From Streptomyces nigrescens (GTDB lineage: Bacteria; Actinomycetota; Actinomycetes; Streptomycetales; Streptomycetaceae), in NCBI GenBank assembly GCA_024349765.1, contig AP026073.1, positions 4,588,001-4,652,000 of the forward strand: a stretch of DNA of 64,000 nt, given 5' to 3'. The translations under genes were made by a program, and so were the position numbers. How positions within the stretch are numbered: position 1 is the stretch's first letter; each line of letters opens with the position of its first letter. A model generated the notes under the pieces. That model worked only from the letters and a program-made list of their open reading frames with translations, had not been told where the DNA came from and did not search any database. This document shows positions 24,984 to 33,895 of this stretch, piece after piece.

Positions 24984-25352
24984 ATGTCCCTTCGTCATCC
25001 CGTGGACCGCGGCGGCAAGGAACGGGGGCGGTTCGCCGAACTGGCCGAAAGGGCCTCGCATTTCACCAGTTCCCCGCTGTTCTTCGCGCTGTGCCTGGTC
25101 CTGATCGCCCTGTTCCTCGCCGTTCACCTCGCCCATCTGTCATTGGCGTGGCAGCTGCTGGCGGGGGATTTCATGACCGCGGTGACCCTGCTTCTGCTCG
25201 CCCTGCTCAAGAACTCCGAGCTGCGGGCGGAACACGCGATCCAGCGGAAACTCGACGCCCTGGCGGCCGCGCTGCTGGAGTCCCGGGAGGGCCGGGGCGG
25301 AAAAGCCGCGGAGGACCTCAGGAAGGCGATCCGCATGGAGGAGGAAACGTGA
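24984..25352 (+). CDS. Low-affinity iron permease family protein
   Basis: A 122-residue membrane protein of the low affinity iron permease family (fungal Fet4-like domain, bacterial version). Two hydrophobic segments are visible: FFALCLVLIALFLAVHLAH and GDFMTAVTLLLLALLKNSEL, then the conserved cytosolic helix RAEHAIQRKLDALAAALLES. In bacteria this short version is of unproven transport function. The ATG at 24984 follows TCCAGGAAC. A 15-codon frame (ATG 25355) and the SMP-30-like gene follow closely, so the three may be co-transcribed. Confidence 0.82.
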   Translation: MSLRHPVDRGGKERGRFAELAERASHFTSSPLFFALCLVLIALFLAVHLAHLSLAWQLLAGDFMTAVTLLLLALLKNSELRAEHAIQRKLDALAAALLESREGRGGKAAEDLRKAIRMEEET

Positions 25353-25398
25353 GCATGGACGTCGAGAAGAGCCCGGTCGCCCCGGCACGGCGCGGCCG

Positions 25399-26424
25399 GT
25401 GAGCGCGGTCCAGGGGCGGCGGGCCGCGACCGGGGGGCCGCTGCCGCTCCCGGCGGCGCGGATCGTCGCTCCCGAGATCGACGGGCCCGAGGACGTGGTG
25501 GCCGACGCCGACGGCAACGTCCTGACGGGTGCCGCGGACGGCACGGTCTGGCGGGTGCGGCTGCCGGAGACGGGAGCGGCCGACCAGGCAGCACGGTCGG
25601 CCCGGGCGGAGGCCGTGGGGCACACCGGCGGCCGGCCGCTGGGGCTGCATCCGCTTCCCGGTGGTGAGCTGCTCGTCTGCGACGCCTACGGCGGTCTGCT
25701 GCACCTCACGCCCCGGGACGGCACGGTCCGGGTGCTGGCCGACGAGGCGGCCGGCGAGCCGCTGCGGTTCTGCAGCAATGTCACCGCGGCGCCGGACGGC
25801 ACGGTCTACTTCACCGTCTCCAGCCTCCGCTACGGACTGGACGAGTGGCCGGGCGACATCCTGGAGCACCTCGGGACGGGCCGGCTGCTGCGGCTGCGGC
25901 CCGGCGGGACGCCCGAAGTGCTGCTGTCGGGGCTGCAGTTCGCCAACGGCGTGGCGATGGCGCCGGACGGGTCGTTCCTCCTCGTGGCCGAGACCGGGGC
26001 CCGCCGGCTGCGCCGCTACTGGCTCGCCGGACCACGCGCCGGCCGCCCCGAGACCCTCGCCGCGGACCTGCCCGGTTACCCCGACAACATCTCCCTCGCC
26101 GACGACGGCCTCTTCTGGGTGGCCCTCGCCGGCCCGCGCCAGCCGGCCCTGGAGCTGGTGCACACCCTCCCCCACCCGCTGCGGCGGGCGGCCTGGCGGG
26201 CGATGCGGCGGGTGCGTCCCATCCCCCCGCCGCATCCGACCGTGCGGGTGCTGGGGATCCGCCCCGACGGCCAGCCGGCGTGGGACCTGCGGGCCGCCAG
26301 GTCGCCGTACCGGATGGTCACCGCGGTCTGCCGTACGGGCAGCCGGCTGGTCCTGGCCAGCGTCGCCCAGCGCGGCGTGGCGGTGTGCGCGCTGCCCGGC
26401 GCGGAGTCCCTGACCGGGCACTGA
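25399..26424 (+). CDS. SMP-30/strictosidine synthase-like six-bladed propeller protein
   Basis: A 341-residue protein with repeated beta-propeller sequence: EDVVADADGNVLTGAADGTVW, CDAYGGLLHLTPRDG and NGVAMAPDGSFLLVAETG. The strictosidine synthase-like motif FANGVAMAPDGSFLLVAET and the PGYPDNISLADDGLFWVAL segment are typical of gluconolactonase/SMP-30-like hydrolases. No signal peptide is seen. The substrate could be a lactone or phosphotriester but is unknown. The GTG start overlaps the stop of a 15-codon frame beginning MDVEKSPVAPARRGR (GTGA), which may be a coupling leader. The gene converges on the Asp23 gene. Confidence 0.85.
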   Translation: MSAVQGRRAATGGPLPLPAARIVAPEIDGPEDVVADADGNVLTGAADGTVWRVRLPETGAADQAARSARAEAVGHTGGRPLGLHPLPGGELLVCDAYGGLLHLTPRDGTVRVLADEAAGEPLRFCSNVTAAPDGTVYFTVSSLRYGLDEWPGDILEHLGTGRLLRLRPGGTPEVLLSGLQFANGVAMAPDGSFLLVAETGARRLRRYWLAGPRAGRPETLAADLPGYPDNISLADDGLFWVALAGPRQPALELVHTLPHPLRRAAWRAMRRVRPIPPPHPTVRVLGIRPDGQPAWDLRAARSPYRMVTAVCRTGSRLVLASVAQRGVAVCALPGAESLTGH

Positions 26425-26464
26425 GGCGGCCGCTTCGGCCCCGTCGGGGGGCGCGCGAACCCGT

Positions 26465-26881
26465 CTACCGGACCCGCTCGGTCGTTTCCTCCTCCTCGTC
26501 GGGGAGTTTCACATCGCTCACCGCGATGTTGACCTCCACGACTTCGAGGCCGGTCATCCGCTCGACCGCGGCGATGACCTGTTCGCGGACCGCTCGGGCG
26601 ACGTCCGGGATCACCTCGCCGTATGCGGCGATGATGTCCAGGTCGATGGCGGTCTGCTTCTCGCCGACCTCGACCCTGACCCCGTGCGTGCCGCCCGACC
26701 CTCCGCCGGGCACCCGCCTGCGCAGCTCGCCCACGGACCGCGCGAAACCGCTGCCCAGGGCGTACACGCCGTCCACATCACCGGCCGACAGATAGGCGAT
26801 CTTCGTCACCACGTTGTCGGCGATGGTCGTCCGCCCGAGGGTCCCGGCGTTCCGCGACCCGTGCTCGGTGACCTCGGTCAT
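26465..26881 (-). CDS. Asp23/Gls24 family envelope stress protein
   Basis: A 138-residue Asp23/Gls24 protein. The family core is visible: RTTIADNVVTKIAYLSAGD, then GVRVEVGEKQTAIDLDIIAAYG and IPDVARAVREQVIAAVERM with VEVNIAVSDV. These proteins are involved in alkaline and envelope stress and in Gram-positive bacteria are anchored at the membrane by a partner such as AmaP. No partner gene is present next to it. The ATG at 26881 is chosen over a 26-codon longer frame, which lacks family similarity. It lies convergent with the SMP-30-like gene and has its own promoter region upstream (26882-27044). Confidence 0.9.
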   Translation of the reverse strand: MTEVTEHGSRNAGTLGRTTIADNVVTKIAYLSAGDVDGVYALGSGFARSVGELRRRVPGGGSGGTHGVRVEVGEKQTAIDLDIIAAYGEVIPDVARAVREQVIAAVERMTGLEVVEVNIAVSDVKLPDEEEETTERVR

Positions 26882-27044
26882 CCCGCTCACCCCTCGCTCC
26901 GTCGCCTGTGCTTCGTGCCGTGTGCTCCGTACGGAGAGGAGCGTCGGCCCTCTCTTCACGCTAGAGCCCGGCAGATGAGGTCGCCTCTCCTCCTTTGCCG
27001 ACCCGGCAACCGGAATTGTCGGCCGCTCCCCTGCGACGGACGCA

Positions 27045-27078
27045 CCGGCGGCCGCGTCCCACGGGACGCGGCCGCCGG
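27045..27078. terminator. Perfect 16-bp hairpin terminator
   Basis: ccggcggccgcgtccc (27045-27060) pairs without mismatch with 27063-27078, leaving only AC between the arms. It lies directly downstream of the phosphoesterase stop codon at 27093 on the minus strand, so it ends that transcript. There is no clear T-run, as usual in Streptomyces. Confidence 0.88.
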
Positions 27079-27092
27079 GATGCGCTCCGGGG

Positions 27093-28931
27093 TCAGGCGG
27101 CCCCGTTGGTCCGGCGGCGGCGCAGCACCAGGACGGTGCCGGTCGCGCCGGCCGCCACCACCGCGGCGCCGATCGCGGCCGGCAGCACGGGGAAGGCGGA
27201 GTCGGTGGCCGCGGCGGTGTCCTCCACGGCCGGGCCCGGGTCGATGGTGGTCGCGATCGGGGCGACGTGCCGGATCGGGCCGACGGACCTGACCGAGCCG
27301 TCCTTGTTGAGCAGCACCTGCTTCTTGTTGGGGTGCCGAAAGTCGAACATGCCCTGCAGGGAGCCGGCCCGGGTGTCGAAGGCGGCGTCGCCGATCCGGC
27401 CGGTGTGCCAGTTGTCCTCGATGAACTTGATGATCGAGGTCTGCTCGGTGCGGGTGTGGTCGATCTTGTTGACCTTGCTGTACGGCGAGACCACCAGGAG
27501 GGGCTGCCGGGTGCCGGGGCCGCAGCGGTCCGCGTAGCCGCCGGCGGCCGCGGGGCCCGCCTGGCAGGCCGGGCTGTCGGTGGGCTTGCCGTTGGAGCCG
27601 GTCGAGGTGTCCTTCGAGCCGTTGCGCGGCTTCGCGTAGGCGTGGTCGTACCAGCCGTCGGAGTCGTCGTAGGCGATGACGACCGCGGTGTCCTTCCACT
27701 GCGGGGACTGCTGGATGCGGTTGATCCGGTCGACGAGGAAGTGCTGTTCGTCGATCGGGTCGGAGTAGGCGGCGTGCGCGTCCTGGTATTCGGGGGCCTT
27801 GACGAAGCTGACCGCCGGCAGCTTGCCCGCCTTCAGCGCGGCGTCGAAGTCGGTCAGGTCGTAGTTGTGGTTGGCCGGTCCGGCGTGGCCGATCTCGTCG
27901 ACGCTCTTGGGCGGCAGGTGGTGCGGGTTCGCGGTGGACCGGTAGTACTGGAACGGCGCGTGGTGCGGGCTGTAGTCGACGACCGGCGCGCCCCCGACGT
28001 TGGTGTGGGTGGTGCCGCCGCACTTCGCGTAGTGGCCGTCCTCGCCGTCCCACGCGGTGCTGGGCCGGAAGCCGCCCTGGAACCAGCCCCAGCTGACGTG
28101 CCGCGCGTTGAGCAGGTCGCCGATGTTGCGGCCCTGCATCGCGGCGACCGCGTTCTTGCCGGTGTGGTCCTTGTTGGAGCAGTCGTCGTAGGCCGGGTCG
28201 GGGTCGCTGATGATCGTGCCGACGCCGCGGGCGTCCGGCGAGTGCACGGCGTGCGGGTCGGGCTTGTCGGTCTGCCGCGGGTGCTCCGTGCCGGAGGCCG
28301 GGTCCATGGAGACGACGCCGTGCGTCTGCCCGGAGACCAGGTTGAGGGCGCCGGGGGTCGAGGGGCCGTAAGTGGAGCTGAAGGAGCGGTCGTTGAGGGC
28401 GTAGTGCTGGGCGTAGTTCCACAGCCCGGTGACGGTGTTGCCGTCGTAGTAGTCCATCACCAGTCCGGGCTCGCCGAAGAGACCACCGGAGCACTTGCCC
28501 GAGTCGGTGTTCTGGACGAACTGGTCGGCCTTGCCGCCGTTGTAGGCGTACTGCTCGGGCCCGTAGTCGTGGTTCTGGTCGCAGGTCATGGCCTGCTGCA
28601 GGGTGAGCCGCTTGGGCGCGTACTGGTTGGGGTTGTGCTCGAGCAGACCGGCGGTGCGCAGGTTGTCGATGTCCCGGGGGGTGTGCGGGGACGGGGTGAA
28701 GCGGGTGCCGTCGGTGTTCGCGGCCTTGGGGTACGTCGCGAAGTAGTGGTCGAACGAGATGTTCTCGTCGAAGAGCACGACCACGTGCTTGATGGGGGTG
28801 GAGGTACGGGAGGGGGTGGGCTGGTGCCCGGCGGCCCAGGTCGGCGCCGTGGTACCCAGGACGGTGAGGGCCGCGGCGCCCGCGAGGGCCCCCAGGCTCC
28901 TTATCGCCGGTCGTCTTCCCCTGCTTGCCAT
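27093..28931 (-). CDS. Secreted acid-phosphatase/phospholipase C-like phosphoesterase with C-terminal anchor
   Basis: A 612-residue alkaline-phosphatase-superfamily protein of the phosphoesterase (phospholipase C/AcpA) family. Residues 1-33 form a signal peptide (SLGALAGAAALTVLGTTAPTWAA). The metal-binding N-terminal motif is VVVLFDENISFDHYFATYP, and the later metal motif is VIAYDDSDGWYDH. Near the C-terminus PVLPAAIGAAVVAAGATGTV followed by LRRRRTN is a membrane helix with a basic stop, so the enzyme is probably anchored outside the cell. Likely substrates are phosphate esters or phospholipids. The adjacent hairpin terminates it. Phosphate starvation control is possible but no clear PHO box was seen. 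Confidence 0.88.
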   Translation of the reverse strand: MASRGRRPAIRSLGALAGAAALTVLGTTAPTWAAGHQPTPSRTSTPIKHVVVLFDENISFDHYFATYPKAANTDGTRFTPSPHTPRDIDNLRTAGLLEHNPNQYAPKRLTLQQAMTCDQNHDYGPEQYAYNGGKADQFVQNTDSGKCSGGLFGEPGLVMDYYDGNTVTGLWNYAQHYALNDRSFSSTYGPSTPGALNLVSGQTHGVVSMDPASGTEHPRQTDKPDPHAVHSPDARGVGTIISDPDPAYDDCSNKDHTGKNAVAAMQGRNIGDLLNARHVSWGWFQGGFRPSTAWDGEDGHYAKCGGTTHTNVGGAPVVDYSPHHAPFQYYRSTANPHHLPPKSVDEIGHAGPANHNYDLTDFDAALKAGKLPAVSFVKAPEYQDAHAAYSDPIDEQHFLVDRINRIQQSPQWKDTAVVIAYDDSDGWYDHAYAKPRNGSKDTSTGSNGKPTDSPACQAGPAAAGGYADRCGPGTRQPLLVVSPYSKVNKIDHTRTEQTSIIKFIEDNWHTGRIGDAAFDTRAGSLQGMFDFRHPNKKQVLLNKDGSVRSVGPIRHVAPIATTIDPGPAVEDTAAATDSAFPVLPAAIGAAVVAAGATGTVLVLRRRRTNGAA

Positions 28932-29090
28932 GCTCGTTCACCCTCCGGACGGGGACGTGGTCGTGCTGTACGCCCGGATGCTCGGCCGGGCGGGCAGCGG
29001 CTCGGCAGAGTCATGATGACGGGCGGGTGAACACTGCGTCAGGTAAGCCGGGCCAAAGCTTGACCGGGTGTTGACCCTTTCGGCGGCCGG

Positions 29091-30350
29091 TCAGGTGAGC
29101 AGGGCCCGGCCGTACCAGTCCGAGGTGTCGCGTACGCCCGGCAGTGCGTAGAAGTAGCCGCCGCCGAACGGGGTCAGGTAGTCCGTCAGCGGTTCGCCGG
29201 CGAGCCGGTGCTGCACGGCCTCGAACTGGGCGGCCAGGTCGCGCTGGTAGCAGCAGAACAGCAGGCCCATGTCCAGGTTGCCGTTGCGGTCCACGCCCTG
29301 GTCGTAGTTGTACGAGCGGCGCAGGATCCGCTGGCCGTCGGTGGCCGGGGTGCGCGGGTTGGCCAGCCGGATGTGGCTGTCCAGGGGGATGACGTCGCCC
29401 TTGGGGTCGCCGGCGTAGTGCGGGGTGTCGTGTTCGTGGTTGCCGTCCAGGGGCGCCCCGGTCTCGCGGTTGCGGCCGAACATCCGCTCCTGTTCGGTCA
29501 GCGACACCCGGTCCCAGAACTCCACCAGCATGCGGATCAGCCGCACCACCTGGTAGCTGCCGCCGACCGCCCAGGCCGGTTCGCCGGAGTCCCGGCCGGC
29601 CCAGACCAGCCGGTCCATCTCCCGGGCGGACCCGGCGTCCGGATTGGCCGTGCCGTCCTTGAAGCCCATGAGGTTGCGGGGCGTGCCGGAGGGGCGGGGC
29701 GGGCTGCTGAAGCCGTCCATCCGCCAGCGCACCTGCATGCCGCCCCGGGTCTGCCGGGCGAGGTCCCGCAGGGCGTGCAACACGGTGTCGGTGTCGTCGG
29801 CGCACAGTTGGAGGCTCAGATCGCCGTGGCACCACTCGGGGCGGAGGTCGTCGTCGGGGAAGGAGGGCATGGCCGTGAGGCGGCGCGGCGCCTGGCCGTG
29901 CAGTCCGAAGCGGTCGTCGAAAAGGGAGGCGCCCACGCCGACGGTCACCGTCAGCGCGCCGGCGGCCAACCGCGGTCCGAGGATGCCGGAGTCGGTGGGC
30001 GGGCCGGTGATGCCGGGATCCGCCGGTGTGCCACCGTCGGTCAGGGCACGGGCCCGGGCGGTGAGGGTGCGCAGCAGCTCGGCGAGCTCGCGGCGGTCAC
30101 CGGCCGTGACGTCGAACGCGGTGAAGGCCGTGACCCGGCGGGGCGCGGTGAGCACCGAGGTCTGGTGCGGCCCGTGGAAGGGCACCGGCGGTGCGGCCGC
30201 GGTCCCGAGCGCGGGGCCGGGCACCGGTACCGTGCCGCCGGTCCCCGGCGAGCCCTGCGCGGGCGCCGCACCGCCGGCCGCCAGTCCGGCCCCGGCGAGG
30301 GCCGCGCCCCGCAGGAATCCCCGTCTGCCGACTCCGTTCACGCCACTCAT
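29091..30350 (-). CDS. efeB: Deferrochelatase/peroxidase EfeB (Tat-exported DyP-type)
   Basis: A 419-residue dye-decolourising-type heme peroxidase of the Efe iron-uptake system. The N-terminus has a twin-arginine signal ([19 protein letters not shown]), so it is exported folded with heme. The DyP distal motif [12 protein letters not shown] is present, and a His-rich segment ([13 protein letters not shown]) includes the likely proximal heme ligand. It oxidises ferrous iron or removes iron from heme outside the cell. The start at 30350 lies 4 bases after the EfeO stop; the longer frame is a shadow of efeO. Together with efeO it forms an operon read on the minus strand. EfeU permease is not found nearby. 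Confidence 0.93.
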   Translation of the reverse strand: MSGVNGVGRRGFLRGAALAGAGLAAGGAAPAQGSPGTGGTVPVPGPALGTAAAPPVPFHGPHQTSVLTAPRRVTAFTAFDVTAGDRRELAELLRTLTARARALTDGGTPADPGITGPPTDSGILGPRLAAGALTVTVGVGASLFDDRFGLHGQAPRRLTAMPSFPDDDLRPEWCHGDLSLQLCADDTDTVLHALRDLARQTRGGMQVRWRMDGFSSPPRPSGTPRNLMGFKDGTANPDAGSAREMDRLVWAGRDSGEPAWAVGGSYQVVRLIRMLVEFWDRVSLTEQERMFGRNRETGAPLDGNHEHDTPHYAGDPKGDVIPLDSHIRLANPRTPATDGQRILRRSYNYDQGVDRNGNLDMGLLFCCYQRDLAAQFEAVQHRLAGEPLTDYLTPFGGGYFYALPGVRDTSDWYGRALLT

Positions 30351-30354
30351 CCGC

Positions 30355-31545
30355 TCACACCGTTCTGCGCGCGTCGCACAGCGTCGCCACCGACGCCAGC
30401 CGTTCCACCAGGTCTCCCAGCACCGCGTCGGCACGCTCCCGCTGCCGGCGATCGAGCCGGTCCAGCGGCGTCCAGCGCCCGTCCCGCCGGAAACCGTCGA
30501 GCAGGTCCTGCGCCCGGTCCAACTTCCGTTCCAGTGCGGGCAGTTCGGGGTACCGGGTGACGAGCAGGGGGCGCAGCCGGGCGAGCACGGCACGGGTGCC
30601 GTCGAGGTTGGCGCGGGCGGTGGCGAGGTTGCTGCCGCTGCCGTAGTCGGTCCGCCCGGTGAGCTCGAACTGGAGGGTGTTCTCCAGGATCTCGTGGGCC
30701 CGCAGGCCGAGGTCCGCCGGTTCCATCCGGGCCTCGGCCCAGTCGTCCCGCAGCGCCTTGACGGCGGCGGCGAGTGCGGTGGCCGGTCCGCGCAGGGAGG
30801 CGGTGGTCCGCCCGTGCCACAGCCCGTACTCGATCCGGTGGAAGCCGGTGAAGGCCGGGTCCCGGACGCCGTCCGGCAGGCCGGCGGTGGTGCCGTTGAT
30901 CTTTCCGTCCGCGTCGCCGAACGCCCCGTAGGCCGCGCCCAGCCGTTCGTAGGCGAGGTGCGCGGACAGCCAGGCGTCCTCCGCCGCGGCGCGGTCGCCG
31001 TCCGCCAGGGCGTCCCGCAGGCGTCCGGTCTCACCGACGAGGCCGTCCAGGCCCCGGCCGACCCACTTCTGGTAGGCGAGCGCCGGGGGGATCAGGTCGT
31101 GCTCGGTGACCGGGGCCGCCGCCGGGCCGGCCGGGCCGCCACCGGTGACCCGTGCCGTCGGTCCGGTGACCGCGTGCGTGTCGTCCGGAAGGCACATGAA
31201 GGCGTACGCGCCCCGGCCCAGCCGGATCCGCAACTGGCGTGTGGTGCCGGGCCCGATGCCCTCCACCTCGCCGTAGACGGAGCCGTCGGCGGGGTTCTTG
31301 AGGTAGACCTCGGCCGCGGTGTCGGAGGTGTTGTGCAGATCGAAGACCTGGAGTCCGGGGTGCGGGTGCTGCCATCCGCGGCCGCACCTGCTGGGCGACA
31401 CCTCGATGCCGGTGTGCGGCAGCCCGTCCGGCGCGGCCCGCCCCGCCTCCGCGTCGTCCGCCCCACCGGTCAGCAACAGCCCGGCCAGCAGCCCCCCGGC
31501 CACGAGCACACCACCGACCGCGCCGGTCCGAGTGGTGGAACGCAT
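30355..31545 (-). CDS. efeO: Iron uptake protein EfeO (cupredoxin plus M75 domains)
   Basis: A 396-residue exported iron-binding protein. An N-terminal membrane/signal segment ([21 protein letters not shown]) is followed by a cupredoxin-like domain (residues about 35-145, with [13 protein letters not shown] near the copper-site end). The C-terminal imelysin/M75 domain carries the metal motif [10 protein letters not shown] and [19 protein letters not shown]. In E. coli EfeO delivers iron to EfeU with EfeB. The ATG at 31545 follows AGGAGCAGC. efeB follows after 4 bases. The upstream 270 bases to the XRE gene hold no EfeU gene. Confidence 0.93.
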   Translation of the reverse strand: MRSTTRTGAVGGVLVAGGLLAGLLLTGGADDAEAGRAAPDGLPHTGIEVSPSRCGRGWQHPHPGLQVFDLHNTSDTAAEVYLKNPADGSVYGEVEGIGPGTTRQLRIRLGRGAYAFMCLPDDTHAVTGPTARVTGGGPAGPAAAPVTEHDLIPPALAYQKWVGRGLDGLVGETGRLRDALADGDRAAAEDAWLSAHLAYERLGAAYGAFGDADGKINGTTAGLPDGVRDPAFTGFHRIEYGLWHGRTTASLRGPATALAAAVKALRDDWAEARMEPADLGLRAHEILENTLQFELTGRTDYGSGSNLATARANLDGTRAVLARLRPLLVTRYPELPALERKLDRAQDLLDGFRRDGRWTPLDRLDRRQRERADAVLGDLVERLASVATLCDARRTV

Positions 31546-31818
31546 GCTGCTCCTGGCCTTGTCCTGGTCGTGGTCCCGGTCCCGTCCGGGCGAACCCGAC
31601 GCCACCCGGCCGGCGCTCTTCGCCGCCGGACGCCGCCGGCCTCCATGCTAGGCAGCGCCCCGCCTCCGAACACCCCTTCCCCCGCACCGAGTCCGAGAGT
31701 TTCCCGGCAGTTCACCGCGCCGCTACGACCTGCGGCCGGCCGGCGCTCCGGTCGCCGCGGCCGGCTGACCGCGATGGTGGCCGCGCCCGGACCGCATCCG
31801 GCCGGCCGACCGGGCCGG

Positions 31819-32670
31819 TCAGCCGGGAACCCCCATGCGCTGCGTGCCGACGACCGACAGCAGCCGAAGCGCCTCCTCCGACGGTGAGCCGGGGGCGGCG
31901 GTGTAGATGACGACGCGCTGGTCCCGGTCGGCGATGTCCAGGACGTCGCAGCGGACGGTCACCGGGCCGACGAGGGGGTGCGCGAAGGTCTTGCAGAGGG
32001 TGGGCCGGTCGGTGACGTCGTGCGCGGCCCAGAGCCGGGCGAACTCCTCGCTGCCGGCGAGGAGTTCCTCGACCAGGCCGGTCACCTCCGGGTCGTGGGG
32101 ATAGCGGGCCGCGGCGGCGCGCAGGTGCTGGGCCGAGGTCCGGGCGAACTCGTCCGCGTCCGAGACGCCGTACAGCCGCCGGTGGTCCCGGTGGGGGCCG
32201 AGGAAGGCGCGCCGGATCAGGTTGCGGTCCCGGCGCGCGAGGGCGGAGAAGTCCTCCATCAGGGCCGCGGCCAGGTCGTTCCAGGCGATGACCTCGTACG
32301 TCGCCGATATCACCAGCGCCGCGGCCTCCGGCAGCCGGTGCAGCAGCTCGACGATGCTCTGCCGCACCTCCCGCGAGGGCCCGGGCGGGGGTCCGGGCGG
32401 GGCACCGGCGAGGTGGTGGAGGTGGTCGCGCTCGGCGTCCGACAGGCGCAGCGCGCGGGCGAGTTGGGCCAGCACCTCGCGGGAGGGGTGCGGGGCACGG
32501 GCCTGCTCCAGGCGCGCGTAGTACTCGGTCGAGATGAACGCCAGCTGTGCCACCTCCTCGCGGCGCAGCCCCGGGGTACGGCGGCGCGGCCCCGCGGGGA
32601 GCCCCACGTCGGCGGGGGTGATGCGCTCGCGTCTGCTGCGCAGGAAGCTGGCCAGTTCACGTCGGTCCAT
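31819..32670 (-). CDS. XRE family regulator with MmyB-like ligand domain
   Basis: A 283-residue regulator. The N-terminal helix-turn-helix is of the XRE type (LRREEVAQLAFISTEYYARLEQ, residues about 35-57). The C-terminal 170 residues are the MmyB-like PAS-fold domain with SATYEVIAWNDLAAALMEDF and ARYPHDPEVTGLVEEL. Such regulators usually control a divergent oxidoreductase gene and may bind fatty acids. Here an SDR gene is divergent at 32758, with an inverted repeat between. The ATG at 32670 is chosen because the much longer frame runs through the divergent gene. The inducer is unknown. Confidence 0.9.
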   Translation of the reverse strand: MDRRELASFLRSRRERITPADVGLPAGPRRRTPGLRREEVAQLAFISTEYYARLEQARAPHPSREVLAQLARALRLSDAERDHLHHLAGAPPGPPPGPSREVRQSIVELLHRLPEAAALVISATYEVIAWNDLAAALMEDFSALARRDRNLIRRAFLGPHRDHRRLYGVSDADEFARTSAQHLRAAAARYPHDPEVTGLVEELLAGSEEFARLWAAHDVTDRPTLCKTFAHPLVGPVTVRCDVLDIADRDQRVVIYTAAPGSPSEEALRLLSVVGTQRMGVPG

Positions 32671-32703
32671 CTCCCCAGTCTGCGGGGGCGCCGCGCGGCC
32701 CAG

Positions 32704-32724
32704 CCAGGTACTGCCGGTGCCTGG
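32704..32724. promoter_or_regulatory. Inverted repeat between XRE and SDR genes, probable operator
   Basis: CCAGGTAC (32704-32711) and GTGCCTGG (32717-32724) form an inverted repeat with one mismatch and a 5-base spacer (8-5-8). It is located between the two divergent starts and overlaps the likely promoter of both genes. Repression by the MmyB-like regulator is the expected role. Confidence 0.55.
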
Positions 32725-32757
32725 ATGAGCGGGGCGGCCGGCCCCAGGCTCGTCGGC

Positions 32758-33591
32758 ATGAACCACACACCGATCACCACCACGACCTCGGAGCACACGA
32801 CGGCCCCGGGCCCCTCCGGAACCTCGGGCGCCTCCGGCCTGCTCGCCGGCAAGGTCGCCTTCCTCACCGGCGCCGGCCGCGGCATCGGCGCGGCAGCGGC
32901 CCGGCTGTTCGCCCGGGAAGGCGCCCGGGTGCTCCTCGCGGCCCGTACGGAGAGCCAGCTCAAGGCGGTCACCGAGGAGATCCGGGCGGCCGGCGGCACC
33001 GCGGAGTACGTGGTGTGCGACCTGGCCGACCCGGCGAGCGTCCGGGCCGCCGTCGACCGGTCCGTCGAGCTGTACGGCCGGCTCGACGTGGCCTTCAACA
33101 ACGGCGCGACGGGCCAGCCGCCCGGCCCGATGGACCAGCTGTCGGAGGCCGACTTCGACCATGTCTGCGCCGTCAACCTCAAGGGCCCGTGGCTGGCCAT
33201 GAACGCCGAGGTCGCCGCCATCCGCGCCACCGCGCGGCGCGGGGCCGTCGTCAACACCTCCAGCGTCGGCGCCCTGATGGCCAACCCCTGGCTGCCCGCC
33301 TACGGAGCGGCGAAGCGGGCGGTCAACAGCCTCACCGCCTCGGCGGCCGCCACCTACGGCCCGGAGGGCATCCGCGTCAACGCCATCGCGCCCGGCACCA
33401 CCCTCACCGAGATGCTGCACGAATGGGACGAGAAGACCCCCGGCATCATCGATCAGCTCAACGCGCAGACCCCGCTGGGCCGCGCCGCCGACCCGGAGGA
33501 GATCGCCCAGGCCGCCGCCTGGCTCCTCAGCGACCGCTCCTCCTACGTCACGGGCACGGTCCTCCGGGTCGACGGCGGCATGCGGGCCTGA
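32758..33591 (+). CDS. SDR family oxidoreductase
   Basis: A 277-residue classical SDR. It has a 25-residue Thr/Ser-rich N-terminal tail, then the cofactor motif TGAGRGIG (residues about 37-44). NNGATG stands at the usual NNAG position. The catalytic Ser is in NTSSVGAL and the Tyr/Lys pair in YGAAKR. The C-terminus ends with GTVLRVDGGMRA as in functional family members. Nothing determines the substrate. It is divergent from the MmyB-like XRE regulator, which likely represses it. The ATG at 32758 is used; the upstream frame extension is a shadow of the regulator. Confidence 0.9.
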   Translation: MNHTPITTTTSEHTTAPGPSGTSGASGLLAGKVAFLTGAGRGIGAAAARLFAREGARVLLAARTESQLKAVTEEIRAAGGTAEYVVCDLADPASVRAAVDRSVELYGRLDVAFNNGATGQPPGPMDQLSEADFDHVCAVNLKGPWLAMNAEVAAIRATARRGAVVNTSSVGALMANPWLPAYGAAKRAVNSLTASAAATYGPEGIRVNAIAPGTTLTEMLHEWDEKTPGIIDQLNAQTPLGRAADPEEIAQAAAWLLSDRSSYVTGTVLRVDGGMRA

Positions 33592-33635
33592 GCCGGCACG
33601 GCGGCCTTGCGCCCGGTGCGGGGAGCACCCACCCG

Positions 33636-33863
33636 TCAGGCCACGCGCCGGCGGGTGCCGGTCCCCGCGGAGAGCCTGATCGCGTCGAGAAGGCGGTGCA
33701 CCCGCAGTCCGGTGTCGAAGTCCGGAACGGTGCGTGAGCCGGTGCTGGTGCGCAGGTCGCGGGCCAGCCCGGCGTACATCCGGGCCACGTGGAAGCCCTC
33801 CGCGGAAGGGTCGATCCCCGAGGCCGGCACGTACCGGCCGGGAAGGGGCAGTTCCTCGCGCAC
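33636..33863 (-). pseudogene. C-terminal remnant of a Gfo/Idh/MocA-type oxidoreductase
   Basis: This 75-codon frame reads as the last part of a Gfo/Idh/MocA family sugar or inositol dehydrogenase. The segment GFHVARMYAGLARDLRTS is followed by VPDFDTGLRVHRLLDAIRLS and a natural end. The nucleotide-binding N-terminal domain and the catalytic half (about 300 residues) are missing, and the DNA upstream of 33864 instead encodes the end of a conjugation ATPase on the other strand. It is therefore a truncated gene left at a rearrangement junction. The family call is from motif appearance and is moderate. Confidence 0.65.
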
Positions 33864-33895
33864 CTCGCCCGCAGGAGGTGATCGGGGCTCGTCGC

